From Linnemannia elongata (lineage: Eukaryota; Mortierellomycota; Mortierellomycetes; Mortierellales; Mortierellaceae), in assembly GCA_036320915.1 (NCBI GenBank), contig JAXBDG010000001.1, positions 1,054,001-1,118,000 of the forward strand: a DNA stretch of 64,000 nt, given 5' to 3'. The position numbers and the translations under genes were made by a program. Below the pieces are notes generated by a model. That model was not told where the DNA came from. It made no database searches and saw only the letters and a program-made list of their open reading frames with translations. Positions 1 to 11,962 of this stretch are shown one piece after another; within the stretch, counting starts at the first letter, position 1, and each line of letters opens with the position of its first letter.

Positions 1-1041
1 GCCAACTGTCTAAAGTGTGGCGGCCGTTCTGTCAGTACGTTCTTCTTCCTTCGCCTTTTTACACTTTATCACACACACACACACACACACATACTCGCTT
101 ATTCTCTTACAGTCCACCTTCTTTCCTTTGGTCAAACGAATGTGAATGAATGACAACGAATGAGAAGCTCAACAACGCCACGAATGAGAGGAACCAAAAC
201 TTTGCTCAGGACGCGTACTTTATTTTCTACAGGAAGTCTCACCCACAACTCTCTGCTTTGTCGCTTCCATCAATTCAATTCGCTTAGTGTCTGTCACAAG
301 TGGGCTCCCATCGACAAACTCGAGAAACGATCCTTGGATCAGCGCGTAAGTCACCTCCAAACCCTTGTCGCTTTCTTTTTCTCCTTCATCCAATATTCGC
401 CTTCCTTTTGCGCTGAGTCGATGCGCTTCTTATGAACATGTCAGGAGTTACAACAGGGCAGGCTAGAGGCTCTCTACTCTTTGCATTTGTTGGGATAAAA
501 AAGACGGGTCATGTTGTTCACGCGGAGGAAGAGGGGGAAGGGGGGAGGAGAAGGAAGGAGATCAAAAAGTCAAAAGGGAAGGCGAGGAAGGGGGGTTGAA
601 GTAGAATTGAGGTCCGATATAGTCAAATATGTATCTTTTTTTTTTATGGAGATGGAACAGTGCTTCTCTGTGTGTGCCTGTTTGTCATCTTGTTCTTTGG
701 TGCCTGTGTTGTGGGGTAGCAACAACAACCACAGCAAACAAACAAAAGAAAAATAAATCGACAGGTGACGAACTAAATCGTTCAGGGACGAGGATCATGG
801 ACAGCAGGGTTATTATTACAATGACAACAACGCCGCGGATGAAAGACTCAAGTCAGGGGTGGCTCTTTTTATTATGACCTACATGTCGGTCCATTAGCTT
901 GTTATTGAGAGAACGAGAAAGTAGAAGAAAGTGACCTGACCATGACAGACATTGTTCTCCGGGACTCGTGTTGTTGTATTCAAAAATAGTTATCAAAATA
1001 TCCTGGAGGGAGGAGGAAACATTTCCAAGCCCTCGAAGCGC
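1..1041. other. 5' flank/UTR of the LIM gene
   Basis: No convincing coding exon is visible here. The stretch holds a (CA)n run at about 71-91 and purine-rich tracts near 520-600. An ACGCGT hexamer lies at 211-216 and a possible 5' splice site (GTAAGT) near 341-346, so a non-coding first exon of the LIM gene could lie here. Short ORFs such as 160-435 resemble no family. Confidence 0.4.
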
Positions 1042-4000
1042 ATGTCGATGCCAGCATCTGTACTCTCTAGCTCCAGTCCTATTTCTTCCTCTCCTATCGC
1101 AAGCAAGCCGCAGCCGTTGGTTCTCCAGAAGCACTGTCATGGCTGTAACAAGCAGATCAATCAGGTAAGCCATGTCTTTTCTTGTCAATAGGAGAATTGC
1201 CAAGTTAAAAATGGCAATATAGTCAACTGAGCATCCATCCTCAACCCCCTGACTAAAATAACATCATGGTGTGCCATTCTGCCACCCCTGTAAAAAAAAC
1301 CTAATAACGTTAGTCCAAGGTCTTTGTCGAGCCTGGCAAGCCTACGATTATCTACTGCGAAAAGTGCTACATTGAAAAGTTCTCCAAGGGAAACTGCCCA
1401 TCTTGCTACAAGCCCGTCCTCACAAAGTCTGATCCATATGTCACTCACAACAGGCGATCCTGGCACACGGTAGGTGTTCAACGTTAAAGAAGCAATTAAG
1501 AGATAAAAAGGAGTTCATTATATAACCACATCCAATAGGCGAATGCTATGAAATATTCATCGCCCATGGTTCGATGGTTGCGATGGTTGCATTGATTCCA
1601 ATGTTTTCATGCACCTATCGCTCGTTATCCTGAAAGAGAATCAATAGTAACAGAACTAATACTACAATCTTTTTGCATATCTTATCGCTAGGCTTGCTTT
1701 GCCTGCTTCAAATGCCGTCTGAACTTGTCGACAAAACCAATGGTTGATTTGAAAGGACGCCCTTGCTGCGAGGATTGCTTGATGGCACAGGCAGGGGCAG
1801 AGCAACAGAGTCCTGAGCAGGAGAGCGAAAGGACATTCGGAGATAGTCTCACTCCATCAGATCGATCCCTCAGCAGCTCACCCGCACCATCGCCTCTTAG
1901 TTATCCAACCAGTTTGAGCCCTTCGACTAATGACCTTGACGACAGATTGGACCTGACCAAACGACTCCAGCTAAGCACTTCGCCTCAAGATCTTAACACG
2001 GATTATAACCTTTGCCAGACCAACTCGCCTCTCTCTGCTCAGAGCTACTCCAGTCAGTCATCATTCGGAACACCCTTCAAGGCAAGCGCCTCTAGCGGAC
2101 ACACCAGCGGGACTTCTTCGACACATTCCAGCCTGGGTCGTAACAAGCTTCCCGAGCAAAGCCCATCTGCTACGGCCAGTCTTTTGAAGAGCGAACAGAG
2201 TCTGTCGGCAGGAAGTCCACTCTTTTCGTATCAGAGACCTGGATCTGCACTATCGATTCACTCCTACACCAGCTCCAGATCAGATTCACCTGCACCGGCT
2301 TTACAGCATGGTCAAGACCACAAATTTGATTCTACAGATGATCTGGATTCCACTCTCCGGGACAAGGGATCGAGCAACAATGGGGCAGAATGGAATAGCA
2401 GGTCAGAGTCGACCGTCCATGGACTGCATCGATCGAGATCACCGACTTCAAGTGGTCGAGACAGCCTGGATACGGGGCTCTCCCGGCCTCAGACCAACGC
2501 AGGATCCAAGCACGAGCAGAACGCGCAGCCAAATAACTCCCGTCCCGGAACTCCCGGCAACAAACACTCGCCGTTGGATGCCTACCCAGCCTCGATCAAG
2601 GGGGATCCCATAGTCCCTGAATCCCAGCCTAAACCGCAGGTTCAACAGGCTCAGCAAGCATCAATTCCGCCCTTCGGACGCTCTCGCTCGCGCTCCACTG
2701 TGGCACCGTCTTCCATGGGAATGGTGAGGGCAAGGACAGAAGCATGGATGAACCAGGCTCAATCAGCTACCTCTCCACCTCCCAAGGCACCTGGTTCGCA
2801 GTTTATTATTCCCGGTCGCATAAGCGGATTTGGTAGCGACAGTAGGAATGTTTCGTCCTTCAACGCATCTCTCAAGCAGTCAAACGTCAATCTCTCGGAA
2901 AAGGATGTTAGGGATCCAAAGGCAACGGTCGCGCCCTCGGAGGCTGGACTGAACCGACCTTCGCTGCATCGTCATGGACGCCAACGATCCAACACTGTGG
3001 GCGAGGCGATCAGCTTCCCTACTGTCAAGGTGGATACTCCTTTGACCAGTCCTGCTCAACAGCGCGCTGCCGGCTCTATCCCAGAAGGACATTGCCACAA
3101 GTGCTTTGAGCGTGTCACTGAGAACGGAATCCGTTTGCAGAATGGAGACCGCTATCACATCGGGTGCTTCCTCTGTAACGGATGCAAACAGGTCTTTACT
3201 GAGTCGGAGTTCCACATTGTCTACGGTCGGCCTTACCATCCAAACGTATGTTTGCTTTTCTATATTACTAGTGTTTTATTATGGCAAAGGTATTCTTACG
3301 CTTGTATCCAACTGACAAGCTTTATTTCTAATTTTTCTTTATTAGTGTGTATCTATGGCTGGATCATCCAGCATGATGGGAGTGGTGACAAAGTGCGAGC
3401 AATGCCACAAGGTGATCGGCAGCAAGGCTATCCGCTTTGCTGGTCATTCCTTCCACCCTCAATGCTTCACCTGCACTCATTGCAGCAAAGTCCTTCACAG
3501 CACCAGCAAGTTTTTCGAGGTCGACGGGAGGGTCGAGTGCGACCAATGCTGTGAAGAACGAGACCGAGTCAGACTTGCTCCAAAGATTGTCCCAGTTGCG
3601 CGAACGGCCGATCACTTCCCGGCGGCACCCTCCATGGTAGCCTCTGGTCCTGGGATGATGGCGACGACTGTTGTAGGCTCATCGCACGACGGTCTTTCGC
3701 GATCTGGCTCAGGCTATGGGTCTCCTATGAGTGCCAATGCCAGCGGGACTTCCTCACCCCTGAGATCGCCAGGATCTCCAGTATTCTCGTACTCGTCGTC
3801 AGCGAGCCTTCTTTCGGATTCGCGTGATCAGTTCGATGGAGGAAGTGAACACGGGGGGATGGCTTCGCCTGTGGTGATGATGGCGTCTCCGGCGGCTGTT
3901 CGGTCGACCCCACCTCCATTGACATCGTTGTTCAGCACAAGAACACGACCCTTGCCCAAGTTTGGAGGCGTGATGACTTGCCCTCGGTGCCAACAGGCCG

Positions 4001-4270
4001 TGGGAGTGATGGATCAGGTTCCAGGCCCCAAGGGCGAGAAGTGGCACAAGAAGTGTTTGAGCTGTAAGGAGTGTAAGAAGGTCCTGGACTCGAGCGCTCT
4101 TACCCGAGGGGAGGGCGAGGCCTTTTGCCGCGGATGTTTCGTAAGTCCTTTTTCTCGAGTGTTATATCGATGGGTATGCGCTTGACAATACTTAAAAGTA
4201 AGGCTTGCTCTGACCTCTTTGCGTTTTCCTCTCTTTTCATCTTTAGAACAAAACGCGCGTTCGCGTTTGA
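1042..4270 (+). CDS. Paxillin-like LIM-domain protein
   Basis: Proposed exons are 1042-1164, 1314-1469, 1692-3245, 3346-4140 and 4247-4270, all GT-AG and phase-consistent, giving 883 aa. The N-terminus has a Cys pair cluster (C32/C35, C56/C59) running into a full LIM finger at about 69-122 (CPSC, then WHTACFAC, then CCEDC). About 440 residues of Ser/Pro-rich disorder follow, then LIM domains at about 561-612 and 628-690, a second linker, and a last LIM at 823-876. The last Cys of LIM 2 is restored only by splicing exon 3 to exon 4. LIM fingers bind protein partners. Fungal paxillin homologues (Pxl1) act at sites of polarised growth and the contractile ring, and this role is inferred. No RhoGAP or kinase domain is seen. 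The start is the first in-frame ATG after stop-containing sequence; an upstream non-coding exon is possible. Confidence 0.82.
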
Positions 4271-4860
4271 ACATAAATAGATTGCGACGACACGAGTCAT
4301 CACGAAAAATAAACAACAAGGGTACACGTCACGTTGTCGTTTTTCCGGACACGCGAAGGAGACGCGATTGCTTTGTGGTTGGGTTTCTTCCTTTCCATTT
4401 TTTTTCTTGAGTGAGGTGAGGTCCTGAAGAGGGCTACAAAGAGAGGGGATGAGTGAGTGCCTTTACTTTCATATTACAATAGCCGCGTCATTGTGTAAGC
4501 ACTTAGCAGCCTATAAACTCCAGCGCCTCGAGTCAGAGTTTGTCCTTGCATGCGGCATAAAAAGAGAGATTGAGATTGAGAGACGCGTATTGCTCTCACC
4601 TGCGAGTGTATTTTTACACTTGTTTGTTTACCTTTTTTTTTTTTCCTTCATCCCACCAACCCATTCATCACTTCCTTACTTCCACTCCACTCCACTTTAC
4701 ATCCACATCACTCCACGACATAGTAATACCACCTTCACACCTCCTCGCTTCTTTGTCCCCTCTCCCCACTCCTTTTTTTGACTGTTCTTTTAACTTCCTA
4801 TCAGCTGTTCTTGGTGCCACCGCCCATCAACCCATTTCACCCATCTCCACGGCCTTTTTT

Positions 4861-4899
<39 letters not shown>

Positions 4900-5198
4900 A
4901 CTCTCTCTGTCTCCCCCTTTTTTAACTTTCTCGCTCTATCTCTCTCTCTTTTTCTCTCTTTCTCTCATCACTCGCGCTCACCACTCCAACATAGAGTACC
5001 CATTCCACGCCTGTCACCACCCCGTCCGACTCGCGTCCTTTTCCTGTTTCCTAATCCCTGTTTGACGCAAAGCCTCTCTCTCGTTCTCCCTCCTCACTTT
5101 CTTCTTGACGAACTCTACTCTCTCCTCACATCACACCACCACCATCACACGTAGTAGACACGCCACAGCCAATATCATTAACAGAGAGAGATTATATT
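4271..5198. promoter_or_regulatory. Promoter/5' UTR region of the APSES factor gene
   Basis: No gene is visible. The stretch holds a CACGAAA box (SCB-like) at 4301-4307 and ACGCGT (MCB) at 4583-4588. A long pyrimidine tract includes (CT)n at about 4864-4895. These boxes are the sites bound in yeasts by the factor family encoded just downstream, so autoregulation is possible, but both words are short enough to occur by chance. Confidence 0.4.
4864..4895. repeat. (CT)n microsatellite
   Basis: A run of about 16 uninterrupted CT units lies inside a longer pyrimidine tract about 300 bp upstream of the APSES factor start codon. Pyrimidine-rich leaders are common in fungal 5' UTRs. Confidence 0.9.
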
Positions 5199-8100
5199 AT
5201 GAGCACCATAAACAACGCGACAGGAAACACTGCCGACCCCGTCGCGGCGGCTGCTGAACAGACCGACATTGCTAGCACCACATCAGCTCCGTCTTCCATC
5301 ACCGCCACCTCCGCCGCTACAAGCAGCAACTTCAACAATGATGCCAGTAGCGGTGACAGCGGTGACATATTTGCCAATGACGCGCTTCTCCTTGGTCTAC
5401 AGCCAACAGCAGCAGCAACAGCAACAGTAGCAGGATTGACACTCACGCCACCAACGACAATACCTCTTCAGCTCACCTCGCTACCAACAGAAGCAATAAC
5501 ACCCTCAACAGCAACAACTGCTTTGGCATCAACCCTCCCGACCGGGATCAACACCACTGCCATCGATAACACCACCTTCGACCCAAACATCCTCGCTTCA
5601 TTCGCCTCCGCAGTTCCCTCAGGCTTTCCTACCGCTGTTCCCTCAGACATGTCGTCCATTGGGTTTCCGCCAGTACCTCTTTCTGCCGCCGCGACTTCGT
5701 CAGTTCCTCTTGGCAATGATGTTTCCTTCACCTCCCTCCCTCCACAACTACCCCAAGACGCTCTTCAAGCGCCGACTATCCTGCCTGGATCCTTTCAACC
5801 TGTCCAACAGCAGCAGCAACAACAACCGCTACCGTCCACGTTCAATGTGTCCATCCCGTCGACTATGCCTACCACCACGACAAACACCGCGTCACCTGTG
5901 CAACCACCGCCGGCACAACAGCAGCAACAGTCTTCGCAAGTCGCCGCACTGTCCGCGTCTGCCAAATTCTTGCAGGAGCAATTGGACGCGCAAAAGGCCG
6001 TTGCCTCTTCTAATACAGGTGGGGCGTCACCAGGTGAGAACAAGCAGCGCGCTCCGTTGCCCAAAATGCAGCAGCAGCAGAACCAGCCCCCACAACCACA
6101 ACAGCCTCCACAGTCAGCCCTCCCAACGACACAACAACAGCAACCGGGGTTCACGGAAGGGTCAACCCCGCAAATTTCTACGGACCTACTGGCTATGGTT
6201 GCAGCAGGGACAGCCGTCCCTCCACCAGGCAGGCCGCCCATCTCGAGTTCCCAACAGTTGCAGCATGATCTTCAACAGCTCCAGCTTCACAGAGAGCGAC
6301 AGGCGGCCGCAGAAGCAGAGGTAGCTGCCTCGATGAACGAAGTTGGTACCTCCGTCACCGCCCCCACAGCAGGCTTCGCTGTTCCCAACACTACTGTCAA
6401 CACCAACACCAGTCTGGACACCAACCTGAATGCTTCACAGGTTCCAACAATCGATGCCCAGACTCGTGCTTTGAAAGCGCTTTTGAGCAAGGGTGACTCT
6501 CTTATCCCAGGAACACAGATCCAAATATCGGACGAAATGATCAACAAAGCACTGACGAGTCTTGGAGCATCTGGTGCGATTGCAGACCTTGCGGCGTTGA
6601 AGAGTATATTGCCCGACACGGGTCACAGCAATACCGAAAAACCTGACACAGGATCGAAAGAGACCAGCATTACTCTACAAGGCGCCACAACCGCCACTAC
6701 AAACAAGAACAATGGCATAGCGGATGCCACTGCAACGAGTGACGAGGCGACTCCTGCGGCCACTAGCGCACCACCCCAGATTTTCAAGGCGACATACTCT
6801 GGCGTGCCGGTCTTTGAGATGATATGCAGAGGCGTCGCGGTCATGCGCCGTCGCTCGGATTCGTATCTGAATGCGACCCAGATCTTGAAAGTAGCCGAGT
6901 TTGACAAGCCTCAGAGGACGCGTATTTTGGAGAGAGAGGTGCAGAAGGGAGAACATGAGAAGGTCCAAGGAGGATATGGAAAATATCAAGGTACGTCTGT
7001 CTGATGTGCAACGTTCTCTTTACCGAGGCACATAAAGCTTTTGTAAGAGAGTACTTGTCTATCTTACTAACGCGCTTTTCTCACTTAACACTTACTGACT
7101 GTAGGTACATGGGTACCGTATGAGCGTGGAGTTCAGTTGTGTCAGGAATACAACGTGATGGATGTTCTCCAGCCTTTGCTTGGATATGAAATACGTGCAA
7201 ACAGTCCTCCTCTGGCGCCCAAGCACGTAACTGCTGCGACCAATCGACCTCGGAAACCCAAGGAGCCGCGTGTGCCTGGAGCTCCCAAAATCAAGAAACC
7301 CAAAACTCCGCGAGCATCCAAGCATGGAGCGCAGGGGTCAGCAGCTGGTTCGCAACAGGATACACCTATGACGATGGAAGGCGAGGTGGACGACAACACA
7401 AGTGCTTCCGAAATGGAGGACCAGGACGAGGAAATGCCCAGTCGCGCAGGTATGTCCTTTACTGGTCACATTGCCGAGACCTTGACTTTGATGTATGGAT
7501 AAACCTTTTTATCTATCAATTGTAATTGTTCACGCCGACTTCTTTTTCGACATCCTTACGCGCCATTAGGCAGTGAAGCGAGTTTGGATGAGACGATGAG
7601 TATATTGTCAGCGCAGAGCAGGTCACCAACGCCATCGCCACTTCTTGGGTCTCGAGGTGCTGATCAATCGTCGAGCGACATCTCAGACAACGACACCTAT
7701 TCCCCAGGACAACGACGCCAACGATCCACCGAGCGATCTCCTCGATCACGAAAAAAGCAGAACAGTCGACCTGGGGATGAACTTTTCATTGGCTACCATG
7801 GCGGACACGACAGGCAATCTTCTCAACAGCAGTCCGGTTACCCTAGTCCAGGTGGACGATCTCGGCGACGCGAACTTTTGGATCAGGACGTAGAGATGCG
7901 GTCAAGAGATGAAGCACACTCGCCTAGCCTTCGACACGCATCACCTGGCCGGCGTCGTGCAGGACAGGGCAGTTCACGTTCAAAGGCACAAGGAGAGGAA
8001 TCGTGGCAAGACAGCCAGACATCCAGGGTGACTGCTTCCGAGTCGACACAGAGCCAGTACGCCGAAACGCTCCTTGAATACTTTGTCACGGATCAAACGA

Positions 8101-9950
8101 CCCTTCCGTCGATCCTGACCCACCCTCCGCCTGATCTGGATTTCGACCTCATCATTGATGAGGAGGGACACACGCCTCTGCATTGGGCAGTCGCCATGGC
8201 ACGGATCAAGATTGTCAAGCTCCTTGTGCAACACGGCGCCGACATCTACAGAGTCAACAACCAGGGTCAAACGGCTCTCATGCGGTCGGTTTTATTCGCC
8301 AACAATTTCGACATGAAAACGTTCGCTTCGCTACTGGAGATTCTTCAAAAGACCATCTTTACGATTGACAAGAACGACCAGACCGTCTTCCACCACGTTG
8401 CGGCAACAGCGGGCATGCGCGGGAAGGTGCACGCATCTCGGTACTATATGGAATGTCTCCTGGACAAGCTGGCTCTTCACCCCTCTGAGTTGGCGTCGAT
8501 CATCAATGTGCAGGATGTGGCAGGGGACACGGCGTTGATCATTGCGGCAAGGATCGGTAACAAGAAGGTCGTCCGGTTGCTTTTGGAGGCTGGGGCGGAC
8601 TCAAAGATTCGGAACAAGTCTGGTCGAAATGCGGATGAATATTTGCAAGAGGCAGAGAATCAAGCTTCTGGTTCGTCCTCGACTTTGCTTCCTTCTCTGC
8701 AACCTCCGACGTCCACAACAGCTCACTCACAGCAACAACAACAGCAGCAGCAGCAGCAACAGCAACAACCTCATTCGTCTCAAGGAAGCCCCTATCCCTA
8801 TCACCAAGCTCATTTCGGTACCAACAGCACCAGTAGCAATAACAATAGCACCGCCAACAGCAGTAGTGGTAACGCTGCACACATTCAACGCATGAGTCAT
8901 ACTGTGAGTCAACAAGCCCACCACTTGCCTGGTAGCATGCCCGTCTCTGCTTCGCCATCGACTCCACGCGTGCACGGTCATTTATCACCCAACCCACAAG
9001 GCCATTCGACCCCTACGATGAGATCCACGACACCCCCACCGCCAAGGCATGGCGGCTACACTCCGTCAGTGGATCGGACAACTCACGCTGGCTTCCAAGA
9101 ATATTCGTCGTCATCGTCTTCATCGAGAAACCCCTTTCAACCCCATTCAGGGCCATCCTTGCCCTCTCTTGGACAGTCGTTTGGTCACTCTCGACCAAGC
9201 CCCATGCACGATCCTTCATCTTTATCTCGTGGAGGCGGTGGCGGTCAAGGCGGCCACACACCTATGGACGGGACGAGACCTGTGGAATTGGGACCAGCAG
9301 CAAGCTTGTCGGGTAGCGGCGGTAGTCTAGGTGGTGGTGGTGGTGGCGGCGGCGGCGTACGAGCGTCACAAAGGATGATCCCTGCAGTGACGGAGCTGTT
9401 TGAGCACCTGACGCAGTCATATGAGAAAGACTTGTATGAGAAAGAGCAGGACTTGTTGGATGCACGCAATCTGCTGCACAGCATCCAGTCGGAGGTGCAG
9501 GAGGGTCATCGTACGATGGACGAGCTCCGCAACAAGACGATGTACTTGGGCCAGGCTGAGGACCAGATCCGGACGCTGGAGGGCATGATTCGACAGGAGA
9601 TTCATCTTCGACAGCGACTGAGGCTCGAGGATCTGGTGACTCTGGAGGAAAATCGATTAAGACGTGAGAGGGAAATGGAGAAAGAGCGGACTGGTCATGG
9701 GCCAGTCGATGGTGGTCGTGTGTTGGCGATGGAGAGAGAAGCTGTGGAATTGAGGGCCAGTCTCTCGCAGATGCAGCAGTCGCGTAAAGAGCAGGTGGAG
9801 CAGATTGTTCAGCTCAAGAGTCAGCAGGGCAAGAGGCGCCAAGAATACAAGCGGCTGATTGCGCTGTGCTGTAATGTATCTATTGACGAAGTCGATGGAC
9901 TCTTAGGACCGTTGCTCAACACCCTCGGCAACGAGGACGGCGTCGCTTAG
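5199..9950 (+). CDS. APSES/ankyrin transcription factor, Mbp1/Swi4 (MBF/SBF) type
   Basis: Exons 5199-6990, 7105-7449 and 7570-9950 give 1505 aa. The KilA-N/APSES DNA-binding domain starts near residue 527 ([14 protein letters not shown], then [10 protein letters not shown]) and is completed across intron 1 ([18 protein letters not shown]). A basic linker follows. Ankyrin repeats lie at about 905-1090 ([31 protein letters not shown]), and a coiled coil at about 1315-1490. This order (APSES, ankyrins, coiled coil) is that of the G1/S regulators Mbp1 and Swi4, which pair with Swi6 on MCB/SCB sites. Unusual is the roughly 525-residue Thr/Ala/Gln-rich N-terminal extension, because APSES normally sits at the very N-terminus in this family. 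The ORF is open throughout exon 1, so the extension looks genuine, but an internal start cannot be excluded. Confidence 0.9.
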
Positions 9951-9968
9951 GATTGCGCTTCCTTTCGT

Positions 9969-9974
9969 AATAAA
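9969..9974 (+). terminator. AATAAA polyadenylation-like signal
   Basis: An AATAAA hexamer lies 19 bp after the APSES factor stop codon and just before a 13-bp inverted repeat, as expected for a 3' UTR processing signal. Confidence 0.45.
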
Positions 9975-9980
9975 TAAGGT

Positions 9981-10025
9981 CAATTTTAGTGGCTTTTCTA
10001 CCTGGTCATGTTGCCACTAAAATTG
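9981..10025. repeat. Perfect 13-bp inverted repeat with 19-nt loop
   Basis: The left arm CAATTTTAGTGGC (9981-9993) is exactly reverse-complemented at 10013-10025. It lies between the APSES factor stop codon and the CENP-X start codon, and could form a hairpin in either transcript. Confidence 0.85.
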
Positions 10026-10100
10026 TGGTTTTGGTTGTGTTTGTTCCTTCCCATTCATTCCACGCGACTCTTTCTTCACCTTCACAACACACAACACATA

Positions 10101-10458
10101 ATGGACGAAGATGACTTTGACAGGAACAGCGACGGAGACCGTGGCTACCGGAACAATAACAACGAGAAGAGCCGGCGACAGTTGGAGAAACGACCAGCTC
10201 GTCGGGTCGAAGATGATTTCGACGACGATGAGTTGTTTGCAGAGATGCGGACAGATGCGCGAGACAAAGCACAGCGTAGGACTCAGGTTCAGGGTCTGAG
10301 CAAGAAAACGCATAAAGGAACTGGTGGTTCTGGAGCAGAAGCCCGTCGTGTTCGAGTGGAAGAAGAGGATGATGTGGATGAGGATGAAGAAGAACGCGGG
10401 CCTACCTTCCGTCTGGTATGTCCAAACATTGAGCGTGGGCTTTCGTTATCGCATTTCG

Positions 10459-10503
<45 letters not shown>

Positions 10504-11046
10504 TATTATGCCAAGGAGCAGAACACCAACAGCTAAACACCAACAGCTAAACAACTGGTGAGAACAGGATACTAATGCGCCTCTACTATCGATCTACGGT
10601 GTTGCGATTATTATAGGAAACGTTGCATGGCGTCTTTAAGGAAGTCTGGACAGATCCAATAACACGAGGTAAAAAAAAAAAAGGGGAGCAAGCGGATGAC
10701 AATGAAAGGTGTTATGGATTTCTTTTTCATATTCACAGTTTTTCTTCCCATCACGCAACAAGTACCGAGAGACGATAAATATGTCGATGTTTCCATGAAA
10801 CTAAATGATGTTTCCCCTTTTGACCTTGTTTTTTTTGTTTCTCTCTCTTAACCGCGGAATATAATAGTGCAAAGAGACGCATTGGAGATGTCGGGCGAGT
10901 TTTTGAGGCTGTTTACGATCGAAGCGTTGCATCGGACGGCAGCGTATCAGCGGGAACAGGAGGATGAGGAGCTGAAGGATGTTGAGACGTTGGTTGAACT
11001 TGATTCGTTGGAAGCTATCGCCCCTCAGCTTGTCATGGACTTCTAG
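10101..11046 (+). CDS. CENP-X (MHF2) histone-fold protein with N-terminal extension
   Basis: Exons 10101-10415, 10617-10668 and 10868-11046 give 181 aa. The last two exons read TLHGVFKEVWTDPITR, then VQRDALEMSGEFLRLFTIEA, and end in IAPQLVMDF. This matches the CENP-X/MHF2/STRA13 family, whose human member ends in PQLLLDF and has the same helix pattern. CENP-X pairs with CENP-S in a histone-fold tetramer that binds DNA at kinetochores and at stalled forks with FANCM/Mph1-type helicases. Residues 1-105 are a charged, disordered extension (Asp/Glu and Arg rich) not found in the roughly 80-aa animal protein. Intron 1 holds a 39-nt poly-T, a 14-bp tandem repeat and a TACTAAT branch site. The 52-bp middle exon makes the gene easy to miss. 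The splice junction Arg-Val falls between the first two helices. Confidence 0.85.
10461..10499. repeat. Poly-T tract (39 nt) in CENP-X intron 1
   Basis: An uninterrupted T run lies in intron 10416-10616. It could be either a very strong polypyrimidine tract or simple slippage, and its length is prone to assembly error. Confidence 0.95.
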
Positions 11047-11962
11047 AGCACAGAGTCTTCTGAATAGAGTGAGGATCGAATGATGCGACATTTACCCTCT
11101 CTTTTTCTGCCCATCCGCAACCACGGCTACGACAAGGAAGGGCTTTTACAGGAAGGCAACGATTGCGACGCGCGACGAGAACCGACGTGTTTCTCGCTCA
11201 GAGAGGTGTAGGGTGGAAGAAGGACCTGCCTTGAGAACGGGGGGGAAATCAAGCGTAAGGAGGAGAAAGGACAAGAGGAGGAGAGGAGAGAGAGAGGCGA
11301 GAAGAGGCGGGAGCAGTCTTGGATGCGAGGGTCTGTGTGATTCCACCGACTGGTAAAGACGAAAGTCGTTGAGGCAGGAGGAAAAGGGGGAGAAATGGAG
11401 GGAGAGGATGTGCAACATGCAACAAACCCCAACAACACCACCATTTGACGCCAAAAAAAGGACACCGATATTGACACAGGCCAACATGCAAGCAAGCAAA
11501 CAAGCATACAAGTGAGCGAGCAAGTGAGCAGGCCAATAAGCAATCCTTCACTCACAGATGCACTCTGACACACACACCTCAATGCAGGAAAAAATAAATC
11601 CCAACCGTCCCTTCTTCATGCTGCTTGTTTTAACTGTAACCCTGGTTGTTGCTGTTATTGTTATGTTGTCGTTTGTGGGGCGAACCAACATTGTTATGTC
11701 ATGACAAACAAGAAACGCCAAGGCTGTTGACGACGACCAACACGAACAAGGGTAAAAAATGAAAACGTGGGCGCAACCTTTTTTTTTTGTTTCTTTTTCC
11801 CTTCCCTTCCCTCTCCTTCCCTTCCCGTCCTCTTCCTCCACTTCCTCTTCTACTACCTTCTCTACCCAACACACACCCCCAGCATACCTCACCCCACTTC
11901 ACTCTCCCATCCATCTCTCCCCCTTCTTCCCTCATCACTACATACATACCACATACACACAC
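11047..11962. other. Intergenic region, no gene seen
   Basis: Purine-rich and pyrimidine-rich low-complexity DNA, with an AGCAAG-type short repeat region near 11470-11530. The CT-rich stretch at 11780-11880 is probably the leader of the next gene. ORFs on both strands here are compositional. Confidence 0.5.
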
